DNA from: Brachybacterium squillarum M-6-3
Lineage (GTDB): Bacteria; Actinomycetota; Actinomycetes; Actinomycetales; Dermabacteraceae
Assembly: GCF_000225825.1 (NCBI RefSeq)
Contig: NZ_AGBX01000005.1
Coordinates: 117,053 to 181,052 of the forward strand
DNA length: 64,000 bases
Direction: 5' to 3'
In this document: piece after piece, positions 62,409 through 64,000 of the stretch
How positions within the stretch are numbered: the first letter of the stretch is position 1
How the letters are laid out: each line of letters begins with the position of its first letter
Made by a program: the position numbers and the translations under genes
The notes under the pieces: model-generated
What the model saw: the letters and a program-made list of their open reading frames with translations, nothing else
Told to the model about the DNA's origin: nothing
Databases searched by the model: none

Positions 62409-63950
62409 ATGAGCTCCGATGCCGCGTCCCCGGGCCCGATCGCGCCCCGCACGATCCTCGCCCCGGGACCGGTGGTCTCCCGCGCCGACTGGCCCGCCGA
62501 GCAGGAGCCCCGCGCGCTCCACGTGATCCGCATCGGCGGTGCCGGGATGTCCGCCGTGGCCCGGCTCGCCCTCGAGGCCGGCCTGGCCGTCTCCGGTTCC
62601 GACTCGCAGGACGGCCAGTTCATCGGCCCGCTGCGGGAGGCCGGCGCCACCATCGGGATCGGCTTCGACGCGGCGCAGCTGCCCGCCGACTGCGACCTCG
62701 TCGTGGTCTCCACCGCAGTGCGCGCCGACAACCCCGAGCTGCTCGCCGCCCGCGAACGCGGCATCCCCGTCATCCACCGCGCCGCCGCCCTGGCCGGGCT
62801 GCTGGGGGAGCGGCCCCTGATCGCCGTCGCCGGCACCCACGGCAAGACCTCCACCACCGGGATGGCCGTCACCGCCTTGCGCGGCGCGGGCACCGACCCC
62901 GCCTGGGCCCTCGGCGCCGCCGTGCCCGACCTCGGCCGCAACGCCGGCTTCGGCGCCGCGTCCGCCCCGGGCACGCGCCTGCCCGCCGACGCCGACCGTC
63001 AGCCCGCCGTGGTCGAGGCCGACGAGTCCGACGGCTCCTTCCTCGCCTTCGCGCCCCGCGCCCTCGTGGTCACGAACCTCGAGGCCGACCACCTCGACTT
63101 CCACGGCGACGAGGCCACGCTGATCGCCGGCTTCGACGCCCTGGCCGACCGGGTCGTGCCCGGCGGCACCCTCGTGGTCTGCGCCGACGATCCCGGGGCG
63201 CGCGCCCTGGGGGAGCGGGCACGGGCCCGCGGCATCGCGGTGCAGGAGTACGGCACCGCCGCGGACGCCGATTGGGAGCTGCGGGCGGAGGACGCCGCAG
63301 CCGGCGGCACCGTCGCCGAGCTGCGCACCCCGAGCGGCCCGCTCACCCTGCGCCTCGCCGTCGCCGGCCACCACAACGTGCTGAACGCCCTCGGGGCGCT
63401 CGCCGCCTGCGCCGCCGCCCTGCCCGCCGCCGACCCGGCCCTGCTGGCCGCCGGCATGGCCTCCTTCACCGGGGCCTCCCGCCGCTTCGACGTGGCCGGC
63501 ACCGTCGGCGGCGTGACCGTGGTGGACGACTACGCCCACCACCCGCGCGAGGTCGCCGCCACCCTCGAGGCCGCCCGCGGCATCGTCGCCCAGCAGCCCG
63601 GCCCGGGCCGGGTGCTCGCCGTCTTCCAGCCCCACCTGTACTCCCGCACCCGCGCCTTCGGCGCCGAGTTCGCCGCGGCCCTCGCCGCCGCCGACCTCGC
63701 CTGGGTGATGCCCGTCTACGGCGCCCGCGAGGACCCCGATCCGAGCGTCGACGCCCGCACCATCACCGCCCACCAGCCCACCCTGACCCCGCTGGACGAG
63801 GCCGGGGCCGTGATCCCCTCCGTCCGCGCCGCGGCCCGTCCCGGCGACCTGCTGCTGATGCTCGGCGCCGGCGACGTCGTCGAGACCACCCCGCAGCTCC
63901 TGGCCACGCTGGACGCTCCCGTCACCGACGCGGGGGAGCCCGAGGCGTGA
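62409..63950 (+). CDS. murC: UDP-N-acetylmuramate--L-alanine ligase
   Basis: First of the Mur ligases, adding L-Ala to UDP-MurNAc. The 513-residue product has IRIGGAGMSAVARLALEAG (about 38-56), the ATP loop AGTHGKTSTTGMAV (about 141-154), EADESDGSF and DYAHHPREVAATL. ATG at 62409; see the promoter entry. ftsQ starts at the last base of its stop codon. Confidence 0.95.
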   Translation: MSSDAASPGPIAPRTILAPGPVVSRADWPAEQEPRALHVIRIGGAGMSAVARLALEAGLAVSGSDSQDGQFIGPLREAGATIGIGFDAAQLPADCDLVVVSTAVRADNPELLAARERGIPVIHRAAALAGLLGERPLIAVAGTHGKTSTTGMAVTALRGAGTDPAWALGAAVPDLGRNAGFGAASAPGTRLPADADRQPAVVEADESDGSFLAFAPRALVVTNLEADHLDFHGDEATLIAGFDALADRVVPGGTLVVCADDPGARALGERARARGIAVQEYGTAADADWELRAEDAAAGGTVAELRTPSGPLTLRLAVAGHHNVLNALGALAACAAALPAADPALLAAGMASFTGASRRFDVAGTVGGVTVVDDYAHHPREVAATLEAARGIVAQQPGPGRVLAVFQPHLYSRTRAFGAEFAAALAAADLAWVMPVYGAREDPDPSVDARTITAHQPTLTPLDEAGAVIPSVRAAARPGDLLLMLGAGDVVETTPQLLATLDAPVTDAGEPEA

Positions 63951-64000
63951 TGGCCCGCCGCCCCTCCACCCCCCGCCGCCCCGGGGCGCCCACCGGCACC
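63950..64000 (+). CDS. ftsQ: FtsQ (partial, cut by window end)
   Basis: Only 17 codons are visible (MARRPSTPRRPGAPTGT). The start overlaps the murC TGA by one base. An Arg/Pro-rich cytosolic tail is what FtsQ has in actinobacteria, and ftsQ normally follows murC; the call rests on position. Confidence 0.6.
   Translation, partial: MARRPSTPRRPGAPTGT

Overview
The window is about 72% G+C, densely coded on both strands, and has the gene content of a Gram-positive actinobacterium. Markers include ClgR, DUF3046-recA-recX, DUF3040-mraZ, a HelD/HelR helicase, a ChiZ/YneA-like LysM gene divergent from lexA, and TCGAAC-N4-GTTC type LexA boxes. MurE carries the DNPR signature of meso-diaminopimelate ligases, and dapA, dapB and dapF are all present, so the peptidoglycan is probably meso-DAP based. 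Gene order and protein character look most like Dermabacteraceae (Brachybacterium-like). That placement is inference; no database was searched.

Layout. 1-9.9 kb: start of a membrane-anchored VanW-like gene (minus), ribF, rpsO, pnp, an M16 peptidase, dapB, a small membrane protein, then a TetR regulator divergent from a sugar isomerase/oxidoreductase pair with a clear palindromic operator. 10.1-13.9 kb: an AI-2E family transporter, a low-G+C accessory insert holding only a DUF3800 gene, and azlCD. 14-20.6 kb: a HAD hydrolase, an 898-residue fusion of a degenerate asparagine-synthetase-like region with a CofE-like domain, dapA, RNase J, and an unusual repeat/hairpin region. 20.6-27.7 kb: ftsK, pgsA, pncC/cinA, clgR, DUF3046, recA, recX. 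27.7-31.1 kb: a polar amino-acid ABC transporter (gluABCD type) on the minus strand. 31.2-41.9 kb: miaB, YbjN-type gene, miaA, dapF, a methyltransferase, hflX, dinG, lexA, a LysM division suppressor, nrdR. 42-49.7 kb: helR-like helicase, PAC2 protein, cspA, spermidine-synthase-like protein, HEPN gene, dinB, DUF3040. 50-64 kb: the division and cell wall (dcw) cluster mraZ-rsmH-ftsL-ftsI-murE-murF-mraY-murD-ftsW-murG-murC-ftsQ (cut by the end), with many stop/start overlaps.

How it works together. Three DNA-damage loci (recA-recX, lexA/LysM gene, HEPN-dinB) share regulatory signatures. LexA boxes lie at recA, at lexA and over the Shine-Dalgarno of the LysM gene. A second motif resembling the RecA-independent (PafBC-type) promoter lies at recA and at HEPN-dinB, with a 16-base identical core. 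Many genes have a TAnnnT -10 element exactly 6-7 bases before the start codon, a strong sign of leaderless transcripts.

Most notable: the AsnB-like/CofE-like fusion, which lacks the usual catalytic signatures of its first two domains; the paired damage promoter; the SOS-controlled LysM gene; the tandem repeat and long hairpin after RNase J; a candidate small RNA between nrdR and helR; and a predicted G-quadruplex upstream of mraZ.
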